Shown piece by piece: positions 33,401 through 43,243 of a stretch of 64,000 nt of DNA (position 1 is its first letter; every line of letters begins with the position of its first letter). The position numbers were made by a program, and so were the translations under genes. Under the pieces are notes generated by a model. The model was not told the DNA's origin. It saw nothing but the letters and a program-made list of their open reading frames with translations, and made no database searches. Source of the stretch: Rachicladosporium sp. CCFEE 5018 (taxonomy: Eukaryota > Ascomycota > Dothideomycetes > Cladosporiales > Cladosporiaceae); contig KZ111168.1 of the NCBI GenBank assembly GCA_002077045.2, positions 262,122 to 326,121 on the forward strand. The letters run 5' to 3'.

Positions 33401-36400
33401 GAACTACGGCTTGTGCTCAATGCCGATTTGGCAGAGTGGCGTCTTTTCGCCATGCCTCCGAGCTTGCTTCCTGCCAAACACCACATGCGCAAGATGTTGA
33501 GACAGCCTATAGCCCGCTGTGTTCTCCAGACTTCCTCATTGTTCGCAGGACAGTGGCAATGGCGCGATTTACCTGCGTCAACGTACCGTGTCAGCATAAA
33601 GGCGCAGGGTGTAATGGTGCCCACCTGGCGGGCTATGCTGAAGCTACCAAAGTGTGAGAATCCGACGGCTCCCAGCCAGCTGCGTATCAATGCGCCAGAT
33701 GAGCTTCTGATCAGCGGCACCTACACTGCATTGCCAAAATGCGGCACGGCTCACGACAGTCTGTACAAGCGAATGGACCCTCCTGGCAAGCCTCTGTATC
33801 TTTTCCAAGATCCTACTCGTACAGGCGATGCGAAACTTGATACCTTTGTGTTCGCCCACAATCACGAGCGACTAGACTATGGAGAGCATCGGATCAGCGT
33901 CGCTCACCTTGAGCCAGCTTGGAAGCCATGGGCAGAGGCGGACATATTCAGCGACGCATGCGTCACCTCAGACGCGCTGTGGCGTGATACTGAGCAGTTA
34001 CTCTCTGCGTCTATTAGGCCTGCGAAGATCCTGCTGCCGGTGCAGGACGGGGATAGAATTCCACAGCTGGGTTGTCAAAGCGCCGAGCTAATCGTTAGTT
34101 GTGAGGTGCAGGGCATATCCGAGCTTGTCGGGAAGACGTCCTCGATCAGCGCCAGCAATACAAGATTCTTCACTGATCACGCGTGGGTCTTGGAGATGAT
34201 GAGGCGCAATTTGCCTTCCGACGAGTGGCAGTCTCTGTCATTGGCCGTCAGCTCAGACTGTAAGACGTGCTCGCCTGCAAGACCGGCCCTGCGTTGGTCG
34301 ATAGATTCGGATAACCGGCTTATTGGGATCGAAGACAAACAAGAGTCTACGAGGTACGAGCGCGAAGTCAAGCATCAGCACGAGCCACTGGTGTTGAAGA
34401 CGAGCACGTCCAACGGTGTGACCACTTTGAGCTTTGGCATTGATCTTGCTTCAATGGCGCACAAGGCGATTGCGTCCCTGCGCGTGCCATCTCAGCCAAC
34501 GTCGTTGCGCTGGCGACTGCATTCTATCGCGGACGCCTCTGACTTCCGTGTTCGGCCCTTCCGCCTACAGAAGACGGTCTTCAGACCCTACACTCGTGAC
34601 GTCGGGATGATGAGCATCAAGGGAGTTCCCCAGGATCTCATGCCTCAGCAGAAAGCACAGCTTGCATGGCTCAGGCAGCAGGAGACCGACGATGGAGCTC
34701 CGTTCGAGCTGGAGGCTGTGCAAGAGGCACAGCTTACATGCTGGCGTGCAGAAGTCCAGGCCACTACAAGCATTCACGTCCGTGGCAGCATTTGCGCAGA
34801 TCATCCGGGCTTTGGCAAGACTCTGACAAGTCTCGCCCTGATACATGCGCATCTACTGGACGGACAGAAAGCACTTATGCAGGACCTCGAGCAGCGGCAA
34901 TTGAAGTGCCCCAAAGCTGAAGGTTTGATTCCCACGAAAGCAACGCTCATCATCGCGCCTTCGGCGCTCGTGGACCAGTGGATTGCAGAAGCCGCCGACA
35001 AATTCGGCTACACGAGTGGGGTCTTACGAATCAAGACCATGGCCATGCTCGACAAATACACGATGGATGACTTCAAAGATGCCAAGATCATCGTAGTCAA
35101 CCGCAATCTGCTGGAGAACGAATCCTACGGTGCACGTCTTGCAGATTTCGTTGCGATATCGGCACCAGCCGTGAAATACGGGCGAGCTTACACGGCGTGG
35201 CATGCCCTGGCAAGTCAGTACGTTCACAAGCATCTTGGCGAATTCGAGAAGGGAGGACCGTCCGGGCTTCGACAGTACAATACGGAAGTTGAGGCTGAGC
35301 GCAAGCAGACGTTCTGGGGCTCCGCATCTCAGCAGCGGTCGTCGAAGAAGGCGTCGATAAAATCATCGACGAAAGAGCAGAGACCAGCGAAGCTACCGAC
35401 CAGGCTTGCGCCACTTTTCGAGATGTTCTGGTTCAACCGCATGATCGTCGACGAATTCCATGATTGCTCCTCACAGATACAAGATATGCTGAAAGCAATC
35501 CAAGCCGACAAGCGCCACTTACTATCAGGTACACCATGTCTGAACGACACGTATGGGGTAGCGCAGATAGCCGGCCTGCTTGGCGTGCCACTCGCGTACG
35601 GCAGCAGTAGTAGCTCGGCCATGACGAAGGGTAGCCGAGACGCTATCAAGAAGGATGCTACGGACTTGGAGCTCTTCGAACAAAGTCAACGTGTCATGTC
35701 GCACAGCATGCACGCCCGAATCTACCAGCGAGCGCAAATATTCCTCGATACCTTCGCCAGACAGAACGTCATGGACGGCGAGCCACTCCCAGTCGAGGAG
35801 CGACTCGTGCCAATAAAACTTGATCGTGACCACATGGTCATGTATAAGGAGATCGCGCAAGACCTGATATCGCGAAACATGGTGCTGCAAGACAGCAAGG
35901 ACTCGAGGACTACAGGGCAGGTCGAACGCTTTAGGACCGCTTCTAAGGGCTACTCTCATGGCGAAGAGGTCCTCTCCCGGCGCGCCGCCCTTCTTCTCCG
36001 CACGCACATGAGCAAGCGCACGATCGAGCTGCCGAAAGGCTTGGCTTCCCTCATTTCTGGAGGCCAAGCTGAGATTGACCGCCTAGTCATGTCATCGCAG
36101 GAAGCATGTCGCAGAGCCCAGAAGGCACAGAACGCTGCCTTGGAGGCGTTCGAGGCGGAGGCTTTGCTGAAAGATCTCACCAAAGCGCCCTTCTCTCTTG
36201 GCGACGGCGACGCAATCGACATCGTACAGCAGGCGATAGATGCACACAGGACCAAGTTGCCGCGCGAGCAGTGGATACCCGAGCTCGAGAAACTCGGTAA
36301 GATCAAGAAGACCGCGGGCACGTTGGCTGAGAGACTCAAGAAGCTCGACAAGGATGCGCTCGGTTGTGCACTGGAGCGTGACACGACTACTGTGGTCAGG

Positions 36401-37372
36401 ACCATCTCGGAGGATCTGGTGACCGCCATTCGGACAAGGCGATTCATCGCAAACGTGGTCCGCCTGCCGAAGACGCCACGGTGTGAGGTCGATGACTGCA
36501 AATACAAGAAGGACGGTTGCGGTGTTTCTGCGCTATGTGGTCACCTCATCTGTGAGCATCACTACAACTTCAACGGCCCTGACAGTATATGCCCTGTGGA
36601 CGGCTGTCAGGCTTCGATGCGCGACCATCACATGCTGTGGTCACATGCACTTGGGAGCATCGAAGGCAGCAGTAACTACGGCGCCAAGATCGAAAAGGCT
36701 GTCAAGCTCTTGGAGGAGATCAGAGCTCTCGAAGATCGCGCTGTGCTATTTGTTCAATACGCCTCCCAGCTTGAAGACATAGCCCATGCTCTCGAAGCCG
36801 CTGGCATTGACGCGACTGTGGTGCACGAATCAGCTCAAGCTGGAGACCTTATCAGAGCGTTTGCGGCCGATGACAGCAACGACACCGTCATCGTCCTCGA
36901 TGCTTCAAGCGAGACTGCTGCCGGCTCGAACCTGCAGTGTGCCAATCATGTAATCTTCCTCTCGCCTCTCCTTTGCAAGACGCAATACAAGTACGACGCT
37001 ACCATGGCACAGGCCGTTGGTCGCGTCAAGCGCCATGGGCAGAAGAAGACGATCCACGTCCATCGTCTGCTAGCGCTCTATACCATCGATGTCGACATTC
37101 TAGAGGCACGAGAGCGTCTTTCGCAGCGCACGCACGACGACAAAGTAATTTCACAGCAAGGTGGCTTCACCATCCCCACACCTCCGCCCATGACCATCAA
37201 GCGTGCTGGCAGGAGGCCGACGGTCAAGACTAAGTACGCCAAGCTGGTCAACGAGGCGAACTACTACAGTCTGAGGCCGTACTCTTGGGTTGCTGGGCAG
37301 CAAGGTAAGGAGGTGCTGGAGAAGCAGGACTTCAGCTCGCATGTCACTTTCTCCGAGAGGTACCAGGATTGA
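30491..37372 (+). CDS. DNMT5: DNMT5-type DNA (cytosine-5) methyltransferase with RING and SNF2 ATPase
   Basis: An intronless 2293-residue protein with the DNMT5 arrangement. A basic/acidic disordered N-terminus is followed by the methyltransferase domain: motif I MCSGTESP near residue 393, the catalytic cysteine in TSCKDFSNLNN near 485, ENV near 529, QTRQRG, and the closing AGNAMTSVVVGSA. A cysteine-rich segment (CYCEGAQDV..CVDCAHTSCVKCGG) follows near 855. The SNF2 ATPase has Walker A DHPGFGKT near 1437 and DEFHD near 1653, is split by a C3H-rich RING finger near 1997-2040, and ends with helicase motif AVGRVKRHGQ near 2180. DNMT5 enzymes are ATP-dependent maintenance CpG methyltransferases, well studied in Cryptococcus. 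No chromodomain is obvious here. All catalytic residues look intact. Confidence 0.95.
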   Translation: MPKRKRDLEVAQSYANVRKDADSDSGSSCIEVRPPLTQPAARTSRNTVRKGKRAKIVHEEEDELALIQEPKSPHGVVFVPYHERERAKCAYEKAQIAQKEAQRAQKEAERSHQASTRNPGASSALASFRGGGLRSATVSAPLAASSPLEAFTSGQFRNVRPTPRPYFSKVTRQPSLSSSTATSPTSSVGPVEGPASSRTSPDGSIDMNDASASSTPETGRPRRRVNRPSYLYEAPQELSEDELAADDHNFSTKKTKRKSKSKKEEEDQDYMFDAEQLEVESAEDASEMASVEGTESEGSDGEDDMMDDEAESDNKRKRTAEGAPAKIKNGRTATSGAREQMISYLPYKGTVDTSLPPIHEIDEMFSDMVLKADGLGLTDALSALHRPLRVATMCSGTESPLLAMEMIADALQGRGITLDFDHLFSAEITPFKQAYIQRNFNPALIFRDVGELIEAMKDDVPHATTAYNAVVPVPANVDILIAGTSCKDFSNLNNWQQDLDEDGGGESSKTWFGVLAYVKATRPRIVVLENVSGAPFDQMMDFYRNMGYEVTGVLVDTKNFYIPQTRQRGYVVAFDNTRGGKLTGAGDAWATMMGHMQRVASSPLADFLLPNDELRSRPHETLDVMNKKEVDWAKCHTRHTSTRHSEGLGGGRETLKWTESGAILVQEHGSAVWFKRIVNRVRDYIEMAVLRKARKEEDIRFKSRVYDVSQNIDLTKGEGSYGICPCIHPTGAFYASDAARILTAEETLKLQGIPLNKISFTNETQAEIQDLAGNAMTSVVVGSAILCALTHGMPAIAANVKGAAPANVYTPLQQTAVGIRPVPEHAVTKAAQQDEMFFDVQTAASAGARSVRRCYCEGAQDVTVTDIQQCVDCAHTSCVKCGGSPAHDYVLADELGRDSPLAFEKSLRSKLPLQLGFGVTQLDRLLKTIRKSVKDRAYADAVTQALRSDFSFASVARKRDWVVNYTAPTAELRLVLNADLAEWRLFAMPPSLLPAKHHMRKMLRQPIARCVLQTSSLFAGQWQWRDLPASTYRVSIKAQGVMVPTWRAMLKLPKCENPTAPSQLRINAPDELLISGTYTALPKCGTAHDSLYKRMDPPGKPLYLFQDPTRTGDAKLDTFVFAHNHERLDYGEHRISVAHLEPAWKPWAEADIFSDACVTSDALWRDTEQLLSASIRPAKILLPVQDGDRIPQLGCQSAELIVSCEVQGISELVGKTSSISASNTRFFTDHAWVLEMMRRNLPSDEWQSLSLAVSSDCKTCSPARPALRWSIDSDNRLIGIEDKQESTRYEREVKHQHEPLVLKTSTSNGVTTLSFGIDLASMAHKAIASLRVPSQPTSLRWRLHSIADASDFRVRPFRLQKTVFRPYTRDVGMMSIKGVPQDLMPQQKAQLAWLRQQETDDGAPFELEAVQEAQLTCWRAEVQATTSIHVRGSICADHPGFGKTLTSLALIHAHLLDGQKALMQDLEQRQLKCPKAEGLIPTKATLIIAPSALVDQWIAEAADKFGYTSGVLRIKTMAMLDKYTMDDFKDAKIIVVNRNLLENESYGARLADFVAISAPAVKYGRAYTAWHALASQYVHKHLGEFEKGGPSGLRQYNTEVEAERKQTFWGSASQQRSSKKASIKSSTKEQRPAKLPTRLAPLFEMFWFNRMIVDEFHDCSSQIQDMLKAIQADKRHLLSGTPCLNDTYGVAQIAGLLGVPLAYGSSSSSAMTKGSRDAIKKDATDLELFEQSQRVMSHSMHARIYQRAQIFLDTFARQNVMDGEPLPVEERLVPIKLDRDHMVMYKEIAQDLISRNMVLQDSKDSRTTGQVERFRTASKGYSHGEEVLSRRAALLLRTHMSKRTIELPKGLASLISGGQAEIDRLVMSSQEACRRAQKAQNAALEAFEAEALLKDLTKAPFSLGDGDAIDIVQQAIDAHRTKLPREQWIPELEKLGKIKKTAGTLAERLKKLDKDALGCALERDTTTVVRTISEDLVTAIRTRRFIANVVRLPKTPRCEVDDCKYKKDGCGVSALCGHLICEHHYNFNGPDSICPVDGCQASMRDHHMLWSHALGSIEGSSNYGAKIEKAVKLLEEIRALEDRAVLFVQYASQLEDIAHALEAAGIDATVVHESAQAGDLIRAFAADDSNDTVIVLDASSETAAGSNLQCANHVIFLSPLLCKTQYKYDATMAQAVGRVKRHGQKKTIHVHRLLALYTIDVDILEARERLSQRTHDDKVISQQGGFTIPTPPPMTIKRAGRRPTVKTKYAKLVNEANYYSLRPYSWVAGQQGKEVLEKQDFSSHVTFSERYQD

Positions 37373-37601
37373 GGGGGAGGTGTTCAGGTGTAAGATGGTA
37401 GCATTGGAAAGAGACGTGGGATGGTGCTGGCATGCATGGCGCGCGGCGTTTTGTACGATACCCCTTTGCGCATAGCATCCACATGATGGCATCATCGCGG
37501 ACACTGAGAGGTGGAAGAGCGATGACCAGACTCACGATATTCGGTATCGAAATTGCCTTGACATCATACACGTTTCACTGCGCCCGTTCCCATGCATTAC
37601 C
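37373..37601. other. Convergent spacer, DNMT5 / RPA190
   Basis: 229 bp separate the two convergent stop codons. Nothing else is identifiable. Confidence 0.4.
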
Positions 37602-40600
37602 CTAATCCTGCATCTCCACATCACTCCCCTCCACTTCCTCCTCCTTAGCTTTCTCCTCAACCCTAGTAAACACTCCACATCCCCCCGTTCCCACACCTCC
37701 CAGCCTCCCCACCACAATCCTCGCTGACGGTCCAGCCAACCCCTCAACCTCCCCACCAAGTACAGCCTCCCTCAAAAAGCCTACCGTAGTCTCAAAACTC
37801 ATCTTCATAAACGGACTCACGTTCCCTCTAAATCCCATGCGATTGAAAGCCTTGTACTCGCCATCTCGCGTCATATAGTCGGCGATGAGCGTCAGATGTC
37901 GGACATCGACGCTGATACCGTGGCCGGCGAATACGGAGCTAAGCTCGAGAACTATGCTTGAGCGAGCTGCTTCGACGCCGTAGGTGTGTAGCAGCGAGGC
38001 GGTGGAGTTGGGGAGAATGTGGTTTGGAGGGACGATGTGCTGGTAATCCCACATTGCTTTGATGTTCACGCCTGCAGTCAGGATCTGCTTGGTGCTGCCG
38101 TTGGAAGATTTGAAGGTCGCTTCGTCGAAGGCTGCAGAGGAGATGTTCTCCACTGACTGGATGAGTGCTTCTTTACACGCTCGTTCGAGCAGCGAGAGGA
38201 GCAGGAGTTTGGCTGTCGAGGCTGCGTACTCAAGCGTGAAAGTGCAGAGGCTGGTGACGGGGTCGAAAGCGAAGGATGTGATGTCGTTGGTGGACTTATT
38301 ACCTTTGATGCGGGATTCGCGGTCGGCGGCTAGGATCTTCTGGGTGCGAGAGTCGACGTCCATGTCAACGTCTTCGCCGTCTTTGGGAGAGCGAGAGCTG
38401 CCGCCATAGGCTTCATCTTCGGGCTCGAAGTCTGAGGCAGCATCGTCTTGTTGAGCTACTTTTGCGGCGAGGTCGGCATCTTCCTCGTCTTCGTAGGCTT
38501 CGTAGCCGGCTTGTTGGCGATTGCCCTTTGCCTTGTCGCGCGTGGCATCATCATCGCCATCATCGTCCGAGTCGTCGTCACCGCCTTCGCGCTCTGCAGC
38601 GGCTCGTCCAGACTCTTGCTCCGTTGCGCCGGCGCTTTTGCCAATGTCTGGCATGGCATCACTTTGCGCGCTGCCTTTGAGACTCTTCTCCTCCTTGCGC
38701 TTCTTCAGCTCCTTTCTAGTCATGGCTTGCAGTCTCGGCAGCAACTGGAACTCAATAGCACTGATCACGTCTTGCACGGTAATCGCATACTCCCGCCCGT
38801 ACTCTTCCCTGCTGAACAACTGCAGCCTGACCTCGTACTTCTTCGCCTCCTCGTACGCAATGCCCTTGCCCACACTCTCTCTGACCTCGACAGAGTCCAC
38901 GACCTCACTCAGCGCTAGTCGGCTAATCCCCTTCGCAAAGCGTCTCCCCTCTTCGGCCGAGATCTCATCATGCAGCTTCAGCGTCATCAATGGCGTAGCA
39001 ATATTCGTAGCAGCAGTCATGACAATCTCTCGCAACCTGGGAATACCCAAGGTGACGTTCTTGGCCGCGTGACCAGCCAAATGGAAAGTGTTCAGCGTCA
39101 TCTGCGTACTCGGCTCTCCTACAGATTGCCCAGCAATCACACCAACAGCCTCACCAGGCTCAACGACAGATCGCATATAGCGCATGTCCTGGATACCGCG
39201 GAACTCGTTCTTTGTCAGTCGGCCAGCGATGTTCTTCTTCTTATCCTTGATCAGAGAGTCAGGATTGTAGTCCATGTAATCTCTAGCACTGGCGAAGAGC
39301 TTCTCGCTAATAGCACCAGCTTGTCGTGATGGGTTGTAGATGCTCAACGCTGGATCTGAGGCTCCCAAATCGCCGCCTGACTTGCGATAAGCTTTCTCGG
39401 CGTTCTTTGTAGCTTCTTGCGCATCTTTATCGAGGATGCTCTCGAAGTCGCGGTCCATGGAGAAGCTTTCGACAAGCGAATAGTGATTCTGGGCCGTGAA
39501 GGTGAAGTCGCTAAGGTACTTCGCTTTCGCGACATCGAGCCCATCTTCGCCGTAGAGGAATTGAATCACAGAGCCGTCTGTGTCACGGACGCTGGAGTCG
39601 TACTCGACTTTGAGACCTTCCATGCCCTTGATGAGACAGCGCTGCAAGTAGCCACTTCGACTTGTCTTAACGGCTGTGTCGATCAGACCTTCTCTCCCAG
39701 CCATGGCGTGGAAGTAGAACTCCTGTGGTCGTACACCCGTTAAGAAGCGATCGACAATGTAGCCTCCAGCGCGGACAGAAGTCTCAAAGGGCTTGAAGCA
39801 CGGCAGCGTCTTTCCGGAAACCATCACTGGTACTCGTCGACCTTCGAGGACCTGCTGACCTAGATTGCATGAGATCTGGTTGGCGTTCACGCCCGATCCT
39901 TTAGCGCCAGAGGAAGTCATGAGCTGCATCTGATTCTTCGGGAAGGGTTTCGTAAGTGCTGTAGGCAAACAGGCGGCGGTGACGGCTGTCGACAGTAACG
40001 TGGTAGAAGTGTTCGTCAGTTGATCCAACTCTCGCATCTTGTCGTCGTCACGAAGCACACCCTCAAGCCTCCGCCGCAGCTCACGACTAGTGGTACTTAT
40101 AGCGGTAGGATCAAGTGTGACGTATCTCGCAGACACATCGAAGCCAATGCTCTCCGTTCCAGCGAGTGCCTTCTGCCGCATGCTCTCACCTCTTTGGGTG
40201 AAGATCAGGTCTTCTACACCACAAGAGTGCGCTCGCATGTGTAGTAGCTTCGTCAACAGCCGACCAAGCACGGATAGTAGTCGACCAGCTACGGTATGTC
40301 CGTATGCTTCGTAGACACTATTGACTAGCCCTCCGCCTGAAGGACCGATCTGTTTCTTGTCGATAATACCCTGCATCAGCTCCCCTTCCGAGAAGATGAC
40401 CGTCGCTTCCTCGGAGTTCGCATTCCATAGCTTCGCCGGAGTCGTCGAAACACCCTTCATAGTCAGACCCTGATGCGCAGGCGGTGTAATATTCTTCAGC
40501 ACCGAAGTGATGACCTGCTTGCCAGTCCACAGCTTCTGCGGCTTCATGACTGCAGGTGGCACAGTCTCCAGCCTACCAGTCGTGCAATGCCCGCTCTCTG

Positions 40601-42773
40601 GCCGCAGCGCTGCGTATAGCAGTTGCATGTAGTCCTCGCGATTGAAGAAAGTATCTCGATTCGTCAGCCACACTCCCATGGAGATGTGATCCTGGATGAG
40701 ACCGCGTAGTGGCTGTCCGGCAGTCGCCGAAAGGTACTGGTGATCCGTATCAGCTATACTCAGCGCTTCAGCTCGGGCGATTTCGTTCTGCGGGAAGTGC
40801 ATGTTCATCTCGTCTCCATCGAAATCAGCATTGTAGGTATTGCAGTTGGCATAGTGCATGCGCAGCGTCTTCTCGCCGGGCAGGACACGGGCTCGATGAC
40901 ACATCATGGAAGGTTTGTGGAGTGTTGGCTGCCGGTTCATGATCACGATGTCGCCGTTGTTGAGATGTCGATGAATCTTCTTCGGTCGTGTACCTCGATT
41001 CGTTGCCGAGGGCGCAAGCAGCTGGTTGGCCAGCGCAGTACGCTCTTCTGGGTTCTTGCGGTCGAGGTTCGTGACTTGGCCTGTCTCGCTCTCGATCGCA
41101 ATCGCGCCAGGCCAAACATGTGGTCCGTTACGCACGGCTTCTTGCAGCTCTTCGACATTGTAAACCGTCACCGGCTCCGGGTATGTAAGCTTGACGGCAA
41201 ATACTGGAGGAACTCCAATCTCGTTCGTCTCAATGTTCGGATCTGGCGAAATGACCGTACGTGCAGCAAAGTTGACACGCTTGCCCATCATGTATTTCCT
41301 GAACATGCCCTCCTTCTTCTCGAGCTTCTGCTTGACTCCCTCAGGATTCCGCTTTCCCGCATTGCCCTGCACGGGGTTACGATCTCGATCGATCAGACTA
41401 TTCACAGCATCCTGCAGCGTTACCCAGGTGTTCTCGAAGTCGGCGTATGTTCTCGCGCGATACCGCTCATCGCGTTTCTTCGTGCCAGACAGCTCGCGCT
41501 GTATCGTGGTCATGAGATCGCAGGCATTGATGACGTTCTTGTATAGCCCGTTCTCCTGCGCTTCCGAGATCTCATCGCTACCAGTACGTGCCTCTGGTCG
41601 GAATCGATTCGGTGGTACAAGTATGTCTCGCACGAAGAACATGTCGGCTGATACTCGTGCAGCAGGGCCAGACTTTGTATCAGCGCCATATATGAGACTG
41701 AGGATTTCTTGCTCGTTCATGAACAGCTGCTCTAGTTGTGCGTGTATTCGGGTCTGGTTGAGATACACCTCTGTGTCCTCGGGCTCCTCTCTTGTCTTGG
41801 TAGACACGCCGGCATCCAGATCCATGGTATCCCCGCCGACGATCTCGACCTCGCCTTCGTCGCTGCTGCTTTCCACCAGCTCCTCTTCCTCGGAAGATCG
41901 CTCCATGTCCGCGACGCCCTCGTCGATTTCGCGCTTCCTCTTACGACTTCGCTCCTTCTGTGCTTGCTCCCTCTTATACATCACCACAACCGGATCCTTC
42001 GCCTTCATCCCAGCCTGGATCATCTTATTCCTATGCTCCTTGCGCAACGGCTTCCGGAAAATCTTCACAAACCGATCCTTACGATAGCTGTGATTCAACC
42101 CGGAGCAATTCCCACACTTCGTGCCCTTCGTGATAGACCCCATGAACTCCTGTATGATCACCCTCCGCGCATTCATAACAGCCTCGGTCATCTCCTCCGC
42201 CAGCCGTCCCTCCTGCCTCGCCCGTCTTATAGCCTTCTTCACAAACCTTTCCCGCTGCTCAATCAACTCCTTCGTATCCCCACTCACCCCTTCCTCTTCA
42301 TCCTCCTCGCTCTCCTCTTCAGTAGCCTCCCCACCCTTCGTGGCACTCCTAACACTCAACTCATCCAGCTCCGCCATCTCCCTTAGCAACCCATACCTCA
42401 CAAGCCTCAATCGACACACGAACCGATTGACCACCACCCTCGCCATCTTCAATCGTCCACAATACACACAACCCCCTCTCACAAGCCTCAACACCATATC
42501 CATGAACGTCGGATGATAGCACACCACCGGCAACTCGATATGCCCGCAATGACCGGGGCATTGCGGATTCTTGAGGCCGCAGGTGGCGCAGGCATTGTCG
42601 CCGAATTGGCCTAGCTCCGCAGTGTACAAGCCGCCGGGGATGGGGTTCAGAAGGGTGTCGAAGGTTGTGGGGTTCGTTATGCGGCGGGCGGAGAGAGCGC
42701 GGATTGAGGTGGAGGAGAGGGGGGAGAAAGAAACGGAGCTTATGTGGGAGGAGGTGGGGGCGGAGATGTTCAT
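37602..42773 (-). CDS. RPA190: RNA polymerase I largest subunit
   Basis: A 1723-residue intronless gene for the catalytic clamp/jaw subunit of Pol I, which transcribes the rRNA genes in the nucleolus. The start MNISAPTSSHISSVSFSPLSS fits fungal RPA190; the open frame extends 258 nt further but without homology. Seen in order: the clamp zinc site CATCGLKNPQCPGHCGH with CVYCGR, a Pol I-type acidic insertion (about residues 290-340), the active-site magnesium motif NADFDGDEMNMHFPQ near residue 650, the bridge-helix/trigger-loop region with AGQSVGEPSTQMTLNTFH, and an acidic low-complexity loop in the jaw near residue 1430, typical of Pol I. The C-terminal cleft segment ends in a short acidic tail. 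Long ORFs on the opposite strand are shadows. Confidence 0.96.
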   Translation of the reverse strand: MNISAPTSSHISSVSFSPLSSTSIRALSARRITNPTTFDTLLNPIPGGLYTAELGQFGDNACATCGLKNPQCPGHCGHIELPVVCYHPTFMDMVLRLVRGGCVYCGRLKMARVVVNRFVCRLRLVRYGLLREMAELDELSVRSATKGGEATEEESEEDEEEGVSGDTKELIEQRERFVKKAIRRARQEGRLAEEMTEAVMNARRVIIQEFMGSITKGTKCGNCSGLNHSYRKDRFVKIFRKPLRKEHRNKMIQAGMKAKDPVVVMYKREQAQKERSRKRKREIDEGVADMERSSEEEELVESSSDEGEVEIVGGDTMDLDAGVSTKTREEPEDTEVYLNQTRIHAQLEQLFMNEQEILSLIYGADTKSGPAARVSADMFFVRDILVPPNRFRPEARTGSDEISEAQENGLYKNVINACDLMTTIQRELSGTKKRDERYRARTYADFENTWVTLQDAVNSLIDRDRNPVQGNAGKRNPEGVKQKLEKKEGMFRKYMMGKRVNFAARTVISPDPNIETNEIGVPPVFAVKLTYPEPVTVYNVEELQEAVRNGPHVWPGAIAIESETGQVTNLDRKNPEERTALANQLLAPSATNRGTRPKKIHRHLNNGDIVIMNRQPTLHKPSMMCHRARVLPGEKTLRMHYANCNTYNADFDGDEMNMHFPQNEIARAEALSIADTDHQYLSATAGQPLRGLIQDHISMGVWLTNRDTFFNREDYMQLLYAALRPESGHCTTGRLETVPPAVMKPQKLWTGKQVITSVLKNITPPAHQGLTMKGVSTTPAKLWNANSEEATVIFSEGELMQGIIDKKQIGPSGGGLVNSVYEAYGHTVAGRLLSVLGRLLTKLLHMRAHSCGVEDLIFTQRGESMRQKALAGTESIGFDVSARYVTLDPTAISTTSRELRRRLEGVLRDDDKMRELDQLTNTSTTLLSTAVTAACLPTALTKPFPKNQMQLMTSSGAKGSGVNANQISCNLGQQVLEGRRVPVMVSGKTLPCFKPFETSVRAGGYIVDRFLTGVRPQEFYFHAMAGREGLIDTAVKTSRSGYLQRCLIKGMEGLKVEYDSSVRDTDGSVIQFLYGEDGLDVAKAKYLSDFTFTAQNHYSLVESFSMDRDFESILDKDAQEATKNAEKAYRKSGGDLGASDPALSIYNPSRQAGAISEKLFASARDYMDYNPDSLIKDKKKNIAGRLTKNEFRGIQDMRYMRSVVEPGEAVGVIAGQSVGEPSTQMTLNTFHLAGHAAKNVTLGIPRLREIVMTAATNIATPLMTLKLHDEISAEEGRRFAKGISRLALSEVVDSVEVRESVGKGIAYEEAKKYEVRLQLFSREEYGREYAITVQDVISAIEFQLLPRLQAMTRKELKKRKEEKSLKGSAQSDAMPDIGKSAGATEQESGRAAAEREGGDDDSDDDGDDDATRDKAKGNRQQAGYEAYEDEEDADLAAKVAQQDDAASDFEPEDEAYGGSSRSPKDGEDVDMDVDSRTQKILAADRESRIKGNKSTNDITSFAFDPVTSLCTFTLEYAASTAKLLLLSLLERACKEALIQSVENISSAAFDEATFKSSNGSTKQILTAGVNIKAMWDYQHIVPPNHILPNSTASLLHTYGVEAARSSIVLELSSVFAGHGISVDVRHLTLIADYMTRDGEYKAFNRMGFRGNVSPFMKMSFETTVGFLREAVLGGEVEGLAGPSARIVVGRLGGVGTGGCGVFTRVEEKAKEEEVEGSDVEMQD

Positions 42774-43143
42774 TTTGGCGGTGTGGAGGGGGGTGAGAAG
42801 GGAGGGAGGAAAGGCGTGAAGGTGGGTAGGGTTGTGCAGATGGGTCTCGAAAAAAGTTATGGAGCTCGAGGGTTGCATGACTCGTGTGCATCGATGTGGG
42901 AGCTCTTTGCGGATTGTCAAAGAATGGCTCGGCTTCAACGAAAGTAGCACGGAAGTCCATCTGGCAGACAAGAGAGTAGCTGGCTGGGTCTTGCGCCGCG
43001 GTGGCACTGCGCAGGGTGAATTGCGTGTCAAGCTGCGATCTACGACCCCTCTCCTTACGCCCCTCCACCCAGACTCCTACCAAGCGTCCACATATTCTCC
43101 ATCCCGCTCCTCCTCAACACCTCCCTCACCTCCCCTTCACTAA
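42774..43143. other. RPA190 upstream region up to the second gap
   Basis: 370 bp of CT-rich sequence before the gap. It presumably holds the RPA190 promoter. The missing 5' end of the APP1-domain gene probably lies within the gap rather than here. Confidence 0.4.
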
Positions 43144-43243
43144 NNNNNNNNNNNNNNNNNNNNNNNNNNNNNNNNNNNNNNNNNNNNNNNNNNNNNNNNN
43201 NNNNNNNNNNNNNNNNNNNNNNNNNNNNNNNNNNNNNNNNNNN
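43144..43243. other. Assembly gap (100 N)
   Basis: Exactly 100 undetermined bases, so true size unknown. The first readable codons after it are internal to the APP1-domain gene. Confidence 0.99.

Noticed and set aside
40740..42087. Long plus-strand ORFs (268 and 298 codons) inside RPA190
   Set aside because: They are antisense to strongly conserved RPA190 coding sequence and have no domain of their own.
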